Positions 45,440 to 57,300 of a stretch of 64,000 nt of DNA are shown here, piece after piece (positions within the stretch are counted from its first letter, which is position 1; each line of letters opens with the position of its first letter). A program made the translations under genes and the position numbers. The notes beneath the pieces are model-generated. The model was not told where the DNA came from. It did not search any database and saw only the letters and a program-made list of their open reading frames with translations. The DNA lies in NCBI GenBank assembly GCA_049724395.1, contig JAUGWO010000080.1:1-64000 (forward strand), written 5' to 3'. The stretch comes from Spongospora subterranea f. sp. subterranea (taxonomy: Eukaryota; Endomyxa: Phytomyxea; Phytomyxea; Plasmodiophorida).

Positions 45440-48400
45440 ATGACGCTGACGTCCGATCAGATCAACATAATCCGGTCCAACCGCGATCTAGTTAGATTAT
45501 GTCCACAATCATTAGTGGATCGTTTGATTCCTTTGATGCATGTGAAACATGGCGATATAAATGAGGTGATCATTAGCCAAGGAGATCGACATTGCGATTA
45601 TCTGTATATCATTCTGCAAGGATCAGCTGGCGTATATCATAATCCTAATTTTTCTGCAACTCCAGTGTCATCGAAAGTATAACCCCTCTACCGTTTTGGC
45701 TCGGTTTCGTGATCTTAGTTTCGTTGGCGATCAGACGGCAAAAGGATGGGGGCGGGTGAAGCATCAGATGGACCTGAGGCGATATGGTCAACTTGTGTCA
45801 TTATTATCGCGATCTGATCAGCATCCTCCATCTCACGTATTCCTATCCCACTCGTACCCTGCCTCTCAATCCTTGATCTCGTCGTCAACGGATCTGGTTT
45901 ACGTCGCACTATCAATATCGGATTACGAGAATGAAGCAATATTTGATCAGGTAGTGAAAAACTGGCATCAAACGAACAAATGATGGAATGCTGGCCAATA
46001 GGTCTGTATTCATGGTGATCCATCCTTAATGGCATCCTATCAAGTTCTGTGTCGCTCTTCTGATATTGCGTATTCATCATCATCATGTTCGCCATTATTC
46101 GATATGCTCTTTGAACTCGTTCCAATCACTAGATGTGCAACGCAATCGCCTACTCAGCTCTCGTATTTATACAATCATGTGTCATTGAAGGAGCTGCGTA
46201 GCGATGATCCGGTCAATACTAAAGGTGTCGTCATGATTATATTAATGGGATCGGTCATGATAACCGATCATGGCCAGTGTATTAAGGTATCCACTTCATT
46301 CAATTGCTTTAACTCAACATCTCATCTCCTATAGATAATGGGTCCTGGCGCCGTATTGGGGTCATATCCAGGTCAAGTTGGTGACAGTCTATCGCCATCC
46401 TGTAACATAGTGTGCCGCCAAGTAACATCATTATGTAGGTGCCCCCCACCCCCCATTACTGTCAACTGTGTATCACATATCTGTAACATCATGACCCAAT
46501 CATATACGCTATAGACCTCATTGTTACACTGCAGTCTATACACTGACATTTGTCATGTCGTGATTCCGTGTTACATCACACCACTACACCTCGCTTGACT
46601 GCGTTCCGTTGCATCAATCCTCGTTACTGTCAATCACAGTTCTCACTCTCCTCGTTACCGTCAATTACAGTTGTCATTTTCCTCGTTGATGCCTATTATT
46701 ACCGTATCCATCATTACTCCATATCCCAACGTATTGCCATTGTTCATCACACAATCCCTCTTTACTCTGCATATCAATGATCATTTTTTTACAGGTGCTA
46801 TTCCTCTGTCGCTTCTTTCGTATTTTCTGTCATTATCCAGTCCAATATACGACAATACCTCAGTTGCGACATCATTATCGGTTTCCCCAGGCACTCGGTC
46901 CGATGAACAGTGCCTGGCTATCATTGCTTCGTTGCCCAATCTATTCATGCAGCTTGACCATGTGCATGCCATGCGATTATCTAATATGATATATGTTGAG
47001 GAGTTCAAACCCTCTTCTCTTGTATTTTCCCAAGGGGATCCTGCTGACAAGGCATACTGTATTCTAGACGGAACCATAACGGTATATTCTAGAGGGAATC
47101 CTGGGCCCAACACCACCAAGTCTACCGCTCTGCCTCCTCTCATGATGCTATCGTCGTCACAGTATCGCCAGGAACCAGGTAATCCCCATGTGGCAAATCC
47201 AGCATATTTCAGCGTGTTCACCCTCTCAATTCCAGGCAAAGAAATTTTCACAGCGTCCTCTGGAAATGTTATCGGGATGGAGGCATCATCTGGCGCTCGA
47301 TCACCCTATAACTACACTGCTATTGCTCATTCTGCCGCTCATTTGGCCATTGTAAGTTGGTGAATTGGAAAATTCATCATTGGTGTTTGATATTCATTGT
47401 CAGGTTGATCGGAAATCATTTCGAGATGTTATCGAGTTCGCTTCTCAAAGTGACTTAATGTCATCCGATGTGCTGAAGATAATGAAAAAAGCAAAGTCGG
47501 AGCGGACGGATGAAGATCTGAACAGTTATGGTGTGCATTGTATATGCTTCCACTCTTGACAGAATGTGGACACAGCTTTAGTTAGGGCGTTGAAGCTGGT
47601 GAAGCTCTTTACTGATATGACCCGGGATAATCGCTTAAATACGGTCTGCGTGCATAATTAGTTTTCACAACAGGAACAATTTTTCAAATTTTCTTCGCCC
47701 AGATCAGACTGCTTGAACTCAAAGTAGTTCCTCCCTTGTCGTTGATTTTTGAGCAAGGCGATCCGGGAGAAAACTTCTATTTTATAGCCAATGTAAGCAT
47801 CAAAAAACAAATGGCATCGCGACTCATCCGGATTGGCAATTAGGGATCTGTTTCAATTCATAAATCGGATAATGACGCTAACGAAACTAGTAACTCCAGA
47901 GTTAAGCATCGCTTCAGTTTGGCTCAAGTTGGCTATCGTCGTATCAGAAAGCAGAAATGAGATTGGATGCTTACAGGCCAAACAAAGGACAGTTTTAACC
48001 AGGGGAAAGCCAAGTCGCAGGGAGAAGAAGGATACAGAAGAAGAGGATTTGGACGACGATGATGATATTGTGTCATACAACGCGGCTGAACATGCACATG
48101 AGCTATCAGCTTTAGACACGATATGTCAGTAAAGTATTTTGCCATAATTCCAGTTTACTAAGCTATATGGCCAAAGTTCTATTCAACGAGCAACTCGCGC
48201 CGCTTTTCGGTGACTGTGTTAGGACGGCAACTGTCGGCGACACATTTGGGGAGCTGGCGCTGCTTCATGGAGCTCCTAGAGCCGCTACAGTTATCACCAG
48301 AGAATCCACTACATTTTTTATTATCGATAGACGATGCTTTCTCAGGTGCGTCTTTAAATTTGAGCATGCTCTTCGACTAAAGAGTCTTTTGCAGGTCTCA

Positions 48401-48871
48401 ACGCACAGTTGATCCCTATGGCCCAGGATCGCTAGCAACATTCATCAAATCAATCTATGAATTTCAGACCTGCAGACGAAAAGGTACATAGTTAGGAAAT
48501 AGCCCATGATGAAATGTCGATGTAACGGACATGATGGAAGATTTGTTGAGGTTAACACATAGCGGCTGTGATTTGAAGAAATACAAAGAAAGCGAGATAA
48601 TATGTAAGCAGGGTGACGAAGGGGACAATGTGTTCATTATACTAGAAGGAGAGGTGAAATTGACACAAAAGGTAGATTTGCAACACAGAAAATATAATCA
48701 AACCGAGCTCGTTTCCTAATATAGGTCTTTCTGCCGTCGTCGTCAACCTTTTCGACTAACCGTCACCAATCATGCTCAATTGACCTATCATCCATCACTT
48801 CTGGGCAAATTGTTCACCCTGTCTACGGCGACGTGGAAAAGACGCAACATACCACCAGGCAAACTATCTAA
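45440..48871 (+). CDS. Protein with about five cyclic-nucleotide-binding domains
   Basis: Best exons: 45440-45676, 45735-45950, 46002-46286, 46335-46434, 46795-47351, 47404-(about 47540), (about 47574)-47644, 47703-47792, 47844-47927, 47977-48124, 48177-48345, 48395-48483, (about 48530)-48671 and 48725-48871. CNBD blocks: NEVIISQGDRHCDYLYIILQ; KGVVMIILMGSVMITDHGQC; SLVFSQGDPADKAYCILDGT; SLIFEQGDPGENFYFIAN with GDTFGELALLHGAPRAATVI; EIICKQGDEGDNVFIILEGE. Only the fourth domain shows the full phosphate-binding cassette FGELAL..PRAAT with its Glu and Arg, so it may bind cAMP or cGMP; the others look degenerate or structural. No kinase, GEF or channel domain is seen. An acidic run (EEEDLDDDDDI) interrupts domain four. 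Two junctions (near 47540 and 48484) and the 3' end are uncertain. Confidence 0.75.
46435..46794 (+). other. Unusually long intron in the CNBD gene
   Basis: 360 bp from GTAGGT to a strong TTTTTTTACAG, in a gene whose other introns are about 50-60 bp. It contains an imperfect tandem repeat (CTCGTTACTGTCAATCACAG, then CTCGTTACCGTCAATTACAG) that carries decoy CAG acceptors. A missed small exon is possible. Confidence 0.5.
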
Positions 48872-49006
48872 CAGAATATTCGGCAGTTTGTAACCCAGTG
48901 GTTTTAGGACTTTCTTATCGATCGTCGCCATCCGTCCGACTCGCATAATAAAACTGCCTGTCGCCACATTAACACAGATATGCCCATCTGCAATATCAAG
49001 GCTCAA
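48788..49006 (-). other. Unassigned minus-strand frame between convergent genes
   Basis: It reads DGHICVNVATGSFIMRVGRM and then KKVLKPLGYKLPNILLDSLP. It looks more protein-like than a random frame, but I do not recognise the family. It overlaps the last exon predicted for the CNBD gene (48725-48871), so one of the two is probably wrong. Confidence 0.25.
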
Positions 49007-49097
49007 CGCTATGGATCAGTTACGACAACGCCTCCATCAAACACGTATGATGTCTTCATTGCCTATGATTCGATAAACTGCCAACACTTTATGCATA

Positions 49098-51272
49098 TCA
49101 ATTATCATCATCCAGCAACGATGCTAGTATTTCTAAGCATATACTGTTGATCTGCTCATTATCAGGATATTTATCTTTAAGCTATATAGAAAAAATTGAG
49201 CCATATTGCACAGACCGCACGACACACGAAAATATTACCTCTCCACAGGTATCTTGTAGCTGCAAAGATTGCCCTATACTTTTGCAAGTTGTATCCCGGT
49301 ATATCAACGAACCAAGAACCAAGAGGACCCTTTCAATCACTTTCACTTCTGTGCCAATGATGAAGTGACAACATCTGCATTCCACGTAGAGAGAATAATG
49401 TACCTGACGGATTCTGCAAGGCTTCGCAGCAAACTGATAACAGCTGAATTTTTGCTGAACGGCACTCTTCAGACAAAGATATCTTTGGATTCATCATGGC
49501 AATTGAAAAATTGAGTAGAACAGTTATGTATGCTACTCGGATCGGGGCTAGACAACAATCGGCCACTGAACTTACAAGTTCGTAATCACAGAGAACGATA
49601 ATGTACCTTTATCACTATGTGACAAATCGCATATCGCAGAATGAACATCATCGAATTGGCTGACCAGCATAGCTTTGAGAGGCCCTCGAGAAAACATATT
49701 GCAAACCATACGAAGTGCAGCTGAAATAAACATGAACAAATATGCTGGATCCTGACTACTGTTAATCCTGACCTAACTGGGCTTCAGGCTCTTCACCGCA
49801 GGATTTAAAAATCATCGATATGTTTTCTGACGTCAAAAACGATTGCATCCCAGGATGAACAACCGCAATCCCTATTATAAAAAAATGACATGGCATTTTC
49901 AGAACACTGAGACATCGTTTTACTTAAAAGGTTGATAACTGGAACAAGAAACTTCGGAGTCCACCCCTATTCACGATTCAGTACGGTTTCAAAGAAGGTG
50001 AAGCCGAATCTAGCACTTTCAATATTTTGACAATAAGGTCAATCTGAGATGAATTAATTTTTGATCTGTGGAACGATGTTCTATCAGCAATCGTAGCGAC
50101 AAAAGATTTAACGCAGTCGATTTCATCCGGAGCCAATGAAAGACCACATTCTGCAGAAGAACATCAAAATGTGTTACGTTACTGGAATAGCAATATACCG
50201 GGATCGGCGTTGAACTCCAAGATTTTCTGCGTAATCATATCGAATTTACATTGAAAGTACGTGGCGGATTCGTTTTCACGTAATGGAATATGCTTGTACG
50301 GGGAAGGCCTAGGAATTGGGGGGTCATCCTAAGCATGTCAGCCTGCATGACAGTAGAGTTTGACTGAACAACCTATACCTTTGGTTTCATCGCAGCCACA
50401 AGCCGGTCAACAGTTTGCTCTAATAAGCTTGCATTCGCGCCAGAAAATTCTTCAGCGAAAGAACCATTTTTATAAAAGCTAGACTAAATCAGCGCATACT
50501 TTTGAGGAGTTGCAATAAAATTACTGAAAAGTCGGCATAGATGAAATCTGTTTTTCTTGCGCAATATCGCGGTTCTTATCGACATCTACTTTGAGAAATA
50601 CCGCTTTTCCTGTAACAATTTCAGCAACGCGAACCTTATTGAAGGATGAGAGATTGACCAGCGTATGTTCCAGCAAGCTTATCTACTACTGGGGAGATGT
50701 GCCGACAGGGTCCGCCTGATCAAAATTACTTGATAAGATGAAAACAGACCAATAAGAAACCTTACACCAAGTAGCCGTAAAATCTACTACGACAACAACA
50801 TTTGCACGATTGACCTCTTGGCGAAATTGAGACGCGCTGTGAATAACGATTACGTCGCGGATAATTGGAGAGGAGGAAGTTGAACTTGATTGTGCCCATG
50901 GGTTTGGAATTGGAGAGGGGCTTGCCATAGAGTTTTGGCCTGTTTTTCGAATAAATGTTTCAAGGAGCAGATACGACGGGCATAAACACATACTTGGATC
51001 GATTCCAAGGCTTTGAAATTTTTGCAGGACGTATAGCATGTCTGGATCAGACATATGTTGGGATAGCAAGGATGGATTTTCCAAGCATGACTGAAGTCTA
51101 AACAAAGAGTTGATCTGTTGGCTTCCTCGGAATCCCCGCATGAGCGAATAATCGGGTTTTCTTACTTCTGCACCACATCCGGTTTTGCGAGTATCCTCAT
51201 GATATCTGGATCGGACATGACCGACGATATAATGGAAGGGTCCATATTGCCCAAAAACCTGTTCATATCCAT
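49098..51272 (-). CDS. STI1-like / thioredoxin / PUL domain protein
   Basis: First ten exons (minus): 51272-51166, 51097-50994, 50939-50766, 50715-50659, 50609-50525, 50478-50379, 50328-50199, 50150-50017, 49966-49924 and from 49871; frame is kept throughout and introns are 46-68 bp. The N-terminus has two STI1-like repeats (FLGNMDPSIISSVMSDPDIM; NPSLLSQHMSDPDMLYVLQ). The middle is a full thioredoxin fold: VVVVDFTATW-CGPC active site, VDVDKNRDIAQEKQISSMPT with the cis-proline, then FYKNGSFAEEFSGANASLLE. The C-terminus is a PUL domain (GWTPKFLVPVINLLS, IAVVHPGMQSFL, AALRMVCNMF, VAYITVLLNFSIAM, LLVLGSLIYRD), a helical array known to bind Cdc48/p97 in PLAA/Doa1. It probably links redox or chaperone activity to ubiquitin-dependent handling in the cytosol. 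The tail ends LEILASLLDDDN. Junctions after 49871 are approximate. Confidence 0.8.
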
Positions 51273-52100
51273 TTTGCAACAGTCGCAACGAACGAATTGT
51301 GATTGTTAACCGTCAATGCGCAACTTGTATTTGAATGAGCCCCCGCAACCAGGAAGAGGAAGGTTACACTTACAGGGCAGGCGTTACAGCGATCAGCAAC
51401 GTGCTGGCGCAGCCCCTAATCTGTAGCTGACCAACACAGACTCAGAGCCGAAGTGAAACAATAATGAATAATTCGACATGAGGGGCCGCGCCCACGGAAA
51501 TCGTCACAGGGTTAACGTTGTCCAGGACGGGACCGCGGAAGGACGGTGGCGCCAACCAACTGGGTGGAACCGTCTGGATGGGCCTGCAAACGGGTTTCCT
51601 GTTCTGCCGTCGGCGGAATGCTGTGCTGGAACCCATGCGGATGGCTTCCGTAATTGCGGCTGTTTGCACGCCGTCAGGTTCCACGTCGTCAGGCCACTTC
51701 AAGGATGCAACAGTCCTATCCTATCGTCAATGACATTTGGCAACAATAGACCATGTTTGTGACGATTTCTGAGAAGTGGCCCTGATGTCGAGTGTAGCTC
51801 AGTAAATTGAGCTTCGGCATCTAAGTCGCTGCTGGGCTTGATAGAGGTGACAGATCGGTTTAAGCGATCTAATCTTGCTTTCCATATTTCCTATAATGTT
51901 GCTGTCGAGTTAGAGACCTTGACAAATCCATCACGGAACGCGTGAGATTTCAAAGCACGGTTTTCGATGACCCAACACATGGAATCCGAGTTCTCTGATC
52001 GGTCGCCTGGTTGATTTTGATATTTCCGAATCATAAACGAAGTGGTTCTACGAAAACCTGCCACAATGAAATGGTTTCAAGTAATGCTCAGCCGAAGCGG
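51273..52100. other. Spacer with a paired-domain-like motif
   Basis: The + frame 51518-51733 contains KDGGANQLGGTVWMG, close to the GGVNQLGGVFVNG start of animal PAX paired domains, followed by an arginine-rich RRRNAVLEP segment at about the position of R-xx-I-V-E-L. The rest does not align well and the frame is short. It is recorded as a motif only. 51780-52100 shows nothing else. Confidence 0.25.
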
Positions 52101-53135
52101 GCGAGAAAGCTTTGCAAAACGACTTCTGCGGATCACTGAAAATTGCAACTCTTCGGCCGTCTTCTGCAGCTACCGACGCTGAGGCATCCATACAGCGTTT
52201 TGTGTATTATGAGTTTTCGGTTTTCCTTCGAACTCTGTCCAATTCTGGTACATTCCTATTCAACTTTCTCGTCGTAGCATTGGTTCAAGTTGGGATTCCA
52301 ATGAGTTCATCAAGACTTGTTAGACAAACATGTTTTGGGCAACGTTCGCAAATCCTGCACCAGATTCTCACGACATCGTTGATCGCATTCAGCACGACTG
52401 GTCCCCGCGCCTGATCCAGCGCTCGGGGAACCCCAGCTCGAACTATTCGCCATCGGAGAGTTCGTGCGGGTTCCCGCAAGCGCCAGCAGAGCGACCAGCA
52501 AGACCTTGTCGACATTATTGTCGTAAGTCCTGGGCCTCTGCAGGATCATCCATCTTCACTGGGTTGATACAACCTCGTAAACCCGATCGGGATCCATCGA
52601 ACGAAAAGGCGCACCTTCGGTTCCTTGGCGGGAGGAGCGGGGGCGGTTTCAGGAGTGACCGTTGTAGTGATCGCATGCAACTGTTGCTCATGATGTCCCC
52701 TCATTGCCTGACATCCGAATGCAAATTGTTGTTGTTGCTGGGCGAGAGCGGTCTGGGTCAGGGTTCTGATCTGCCGACACTTGCGGTGCGAGTTGGCCGG
52801 CACCGACTCGGAGCAATCGCACAAACGGACAGCGGGGGAGGAGTGAGAGAAGCGATTACTCAGTTTCAAGTTGGTTTAAACCGCAACAGTAACCGCCGAG
52901 AAAGGTTTACACCAGTATATAATCCAGCGGTGAAACGCCCTTGCGTTCAGTGCTCGTGGACTGGACTGCAGTTTTCTTGAAAAAGCCAAAGAAGCGTCTG
53001 TGAAACCGTCTTTGGAACCTCCTCGCTCTGGTCGATGAAGATGTGCCATATTACGCATTGGATTTGGAGCAATGGGATTCGTAATTCCTGGGCGAATCTA
53101 CTCCAGAAACGTTCATAACATCGTCTTCTTTATCG
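52101..53135. other. Unassigned region, overlapping frames on both strands
   Basis: The + frames at 52112-52414 and 52330-52980 and the minus frame 52869-52546 (with a Q5 run) have no recognisable domain and no splice pattern that I could support. Confidence 0.25.
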
Positions 53136-54043
53136 TCAGGTTTTATATCCTAGCGTTCCCTCAACCATAAAAGAGGTGTCGAAAAACACATGTTGAGGTG
53201 GTATAACATGCAAATCGTAGCTCTTTTCATATCTACTATCAGCCATCACCAGAAGCTCGTCCTCGATTGCTGATGTGCACAGGAAATAAGATAGCAGGTT
53301 GCCGACCATTACAGCTGTAGCCCAAAGTAATGCTTTAGAGACATATTCCGCCCCGTTGGGCCATACCATTCGATTACCGAACGTGGCAGTCAACGTGGTC
53401 CAGATCATGACCTGGTACAACGTTGCGATAACCATTACCTTTTTTTTGTGATGAAGTTTGCACTTTTCATGCAGGTCGGCCGGTCCCTCGGTTGTAGGGC
53501 CAAGATTCACTTTTTTATGGCTGTCGCCTCAAAAGCTCCTCCCAGGAACAAGCTCGCACTCGCAATAGAGACCTTCTTGGCCATTACCTATTCCCAGATG
53601 TGGTCGTACCTCAGGGGTGGCTTCATGATCTGGTCCACCTAGTCCTGCCATTTTGTAATCGAAAGAATTGTTCAATGCGGATGAGTAGTTGCGCCGCGTT
53701 GCACCGTCATCGCAGGTCTGCTGATCGACATTCTGTGGCTCACAATTTCTGCACATCATCATTCGACGACGAGCTTCTGTAGAGCACTGATTGTGGATAA
53801 ATATGATTGTATTGTAAATTACTGGTTTGATGAAGACCGTCGCTGCAGTAAACATGAATCCATGACAGGATTCCCCTGTCCATCCGCCGCAACCATGGCA
53901 CGTGTACTTTTGATCTGACGCGACCAGTACCGTCTTGGGTGTTCGCACTCACCATCAATCTGCTCTGCCATTAGCTTCTGTGAGTTTCGGGAGCGCTTGT
54001 TAGGCTCGTCGATGGGATGATCATGGGCATCGAGGATGTTCAT
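53136..54043 (-). CDS. Unrecognised Cys-rich membrane-protein candidate
   Basis: The first exon starts at ATG 54043 (NILDAHDHPIDEPNKRSRNS) and ends at a good donor GTGAGTGCG near 53951. The next exon gives KYTCHGCGGWTGESCHGFMF and CRNCEPQNVDQQTC. Downstream, 53510-53136 carries two hydrophobic segments (VMVIATLYQVMIWTTLTATF and ALLWATAVMVGNLLSYFLC) and ends VEGTLGYKT. The joins between 53650 and 53450 are not resolved. The cysteine pattern plus two membrane spans suggests a surface or secretory-pathway membrane protein, but I do not recognise a family. Confidence 0.4.
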
Positions 54044-54379
54044 AGCGGAGACTGCATCATTACTAAGAGGTTAGTGAATATGTTGGGTCAAAAAGAACTG
54101 AGGGGTATATATCATGACAGGACTACGTGATCCTGTCGAAGGATGCAACTCAAAAGAGCTGAATCGGACACAAATAACAGCAGAATAAACAGAACAGATT
54201 TGTCTTATAACCTATCGGCTTTGACGTAATAGCATTGCCAATTCATTCGGCCTCCAATGATGTCAACTCAAAAGAACTGTACATGCATGTTTATGATTGA
54301 CTGGGAAAGCAGTCAGGATATCGACACGAGATCCGCCTGATGAAAAGACAAGACCAGAATAGTGTAACTCAGGAGCACG
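54044..54379. other. Spacer between membrane-protein candidate and Copia LTR
   Basis: Three copies of a short word (CTCAAAAGAACTG and variants) occur between 54090 and 54280. No gene is seen. Confidence 0.3.
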
Positions 54380-57300
54380 ATGGTGATAGCAAATAGGCAG
54401 AGTGTCGTTCATTGATCACGATGAATGGTGAGACTTAACAACCTGACGCGTGCTGGCGTGACTCAACACACCGCTCTCCCATCGTCACCCTTATCAGCCG
54501 CCCTAAGGCGGTGCACACAACCCACGCCCGATGCTTTCCATCATGACGTCAATGACATGACGTATAGTTGGCGTTGTCAACGCATCTGCCGGAGTCGACG
54601 CGCTCGAACCTAATGTGGCCATCCTCAACGCATTCCCTTACGTAATGCCATCGGACCCGAATGTGTTTGTTGCGATCTGTAATCGCGTTCGTCTTCACCA
54701 TCTGCTCCACTGTTGTGTTGTCTTCCAGCACGATTGATGGATACCTCTATCGGAACCCAATCCCTTCCAGCAGGATGCGGATCCATGCAGCTTCTCGCGC
54801 CAACTCGCTGGCAGCGATATACCCGGCATGACATGATGACATCGCCACCATTCCCTGCTGCCAACATACGATTGCACCGCAAACGAGCACAATGAATCCC
54901 GTGACCGATTTGGAAATACAATCTGCGTCCCTCGCGACGTCGGAATCGATCGCCATCCGCGGTTCGCTCGTCTTCTTGATCTCATCATTCAGTGCCTCAG
55001 GATCAAATCCGTTGACCGGGAAGTGACTCTTTTTGAACCTGATGCCGATATCGGGACAACCTTCGATATACCGCATCACATGCACCATCATCTTCAAGTG
55101 TTCCTGAGATGTCTTGACAGCGGCGACACAGTACGTGTCACATTCGGACGATTGCCGACAGATAAGTGTGCCAGGCACCCTAGACCTTCCCTGTACTCTT
55201 CGTGTCGGTAGGGCTCACCACTCTGGCGTCGTCGATGATTTTGACCGGTCGGAATCGGCGTCACGGTCTCCTCTGCGTCCCATCAACTCATCAATCTGGG
55301 CCCGAAATCGCTCCACGTCCCCTCTAACATACTGGGCCTGATCCAGTGGATGTCCTGCTGTACTCTCATCCCCAAAATCCATCGTACTGGCCCTAGGTCC
55401 TTCATCTTCATGGCCCTGCCTAACTCCGTCTTCACGCGCTCGATCTCATCCGGGTTCGTGCCGATCATCACGACGTCACCCACAAACACACCGATCACCA
55501 TGAGGTGATCACCAGACAGGGATCCCCATGCACAGTCCTAAACCCGATCTCTTTAACTACTGAAACCAGCTCTTCGTACCACATCCTTGGTGCCTCCACC
55601 AGTCCCTATAGACCCTTTTTCAACCGCCACACCCTCTGGGAACGATCATCAATTGCGAAGTTTCGCTGTTGCTGGCAAGACATCGCCACCGTTAGGACCC
55701 CATTCAAATATGCGGTTTTCACATCCAATTGGTGAATGATGACGCCCCCACATTGCCCCCAGTGATAACATGACCCGCGACGTCGAATACCGTATCGTCG
55801 GGGAATATGTCTCCATCAGGTCCTTGAATCGATCACAGCATCCCTTCACCACGAATCGAGCCTTGAACCGAGTGATCTCCCCTCTTATATTGGAATGAAG
55901 ATTGTCCGAAATGGTCAGGGCGGCGCAGGTGCGATCGGGAGTACCGAGGCAGTATTGGACGGAGAATGTCCAATACCTAACGTGGATCGGCAACCGTGTG
56001 AGACTGGCGATACAGGATGGCAAGACAACCCCAATCGAGGAGTTGACGGGTGAGAAGGCCGACCTGACCTGACCAGAGCAATCACCTTCGGCTGCGAGGC
56101 TTGGGTAAAGATTCGGCGGAAACATTCGGCAAAGCTGGATACGAAGGCTGAAAAGGCAGTGCATCGATGGCATCATCACCTGCTCGTGCGACGTCGAATA
56201 CGTCCTCGTTCACTAACGTTTTGTACTCCTCCTCTTCGGCTGCCAAGAACTCTTTCTTGTACGGTCCGTTCATCGTCTCGCGCTCGTCCCGCGGGTCCGT
56301 CGCCATTCGATCTGAATGACACGAGCGCCATCAGAGCCTCATCAGTCGTCTTGGTCGAATCATTTGGACGATGATCGTCGTTGGTAGGATCAAAGGACAC
56401 ACCTTCGTCCTCATCATGGGCTCTACTGCTGATTCCTCCCGCTCCACGATCGCCGTCGCCCTTTTGCGACGCGCCTCACCATCAAAGTCCAAATCCGCGA
56501 ACCGTATCGGTTGTCCCCGATCGCCTTCGTGATTGTTCAGCAGATGAACCTCGCCGGAGTTCCAATCCCGGAAGAAAACTTCAGAAACTGAAACGACGAA
56601 GTACCAGGTGCTTGACTCTCGTCCGCCCTGGACATGGTCCCTGTCAACGCGATCTTCGCCGCCGCCAATATCGTCGCGCTCTTCCTCTTCACAACTTTTC
56701 TTGATCCATCAGCACATCATTGTCTTCCTGCAGACGCTTCTCTGTAGCTTCTCCATCGCCGCTCGCTTTGAAGGGAAATTCCTCCCTGAAGAATACCACG
56801 TCGCGTGATTCGATGATCTTTCGGCTCGATCACAGCAAACACCCTTATTCTGACAGACGCCCAAATGCACTGCCTTTGCAGCCTTCGTCTCCAGCTTGTC
56901 AAATGTTTCCTCGCCGAATTTTTACCCAAGCCTCGCAGCCGAAGGTGCTTGCTCTAGTCAGGTCAGGTTGGCCTTCTCACCCGTCAACTCCTCAATTGGG
57001 GTTGTCTTGCTATCCTGATCCACGTTTGGTATTGGCCATTCTCAGTCAAATATTGCCTCGCTCGATCGCACCTGAGCCGCCCTGACCATTCGGACAATCT
57101 TCATTCCAAATGTTTCCGCACGACCATTTTGAGAAGGTCGATCAGTGTCGGGGAACTCGTGTTTGATGCCCTGTTAGCGAAGTTCGTCTGCGACCCTCCT
57201 AGAGGTGTACTCCCCGCCTTGATCCGCCCTTAAGGTGTCGATCTGATACCACCGCTCATTGCTTCGAATCGTTTGAGGACACCCATCATTACATCCGCCT

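Noticed and set aside
51781-51870. tRNA gene (TGTAGCTCAGTAAATTGAGC resembles a D-arm A box)
   Set aside because: No acceptor stem pairs, the B-box-like GGTTTAAGC is too far away and divergent, and no anticodon arm folds.
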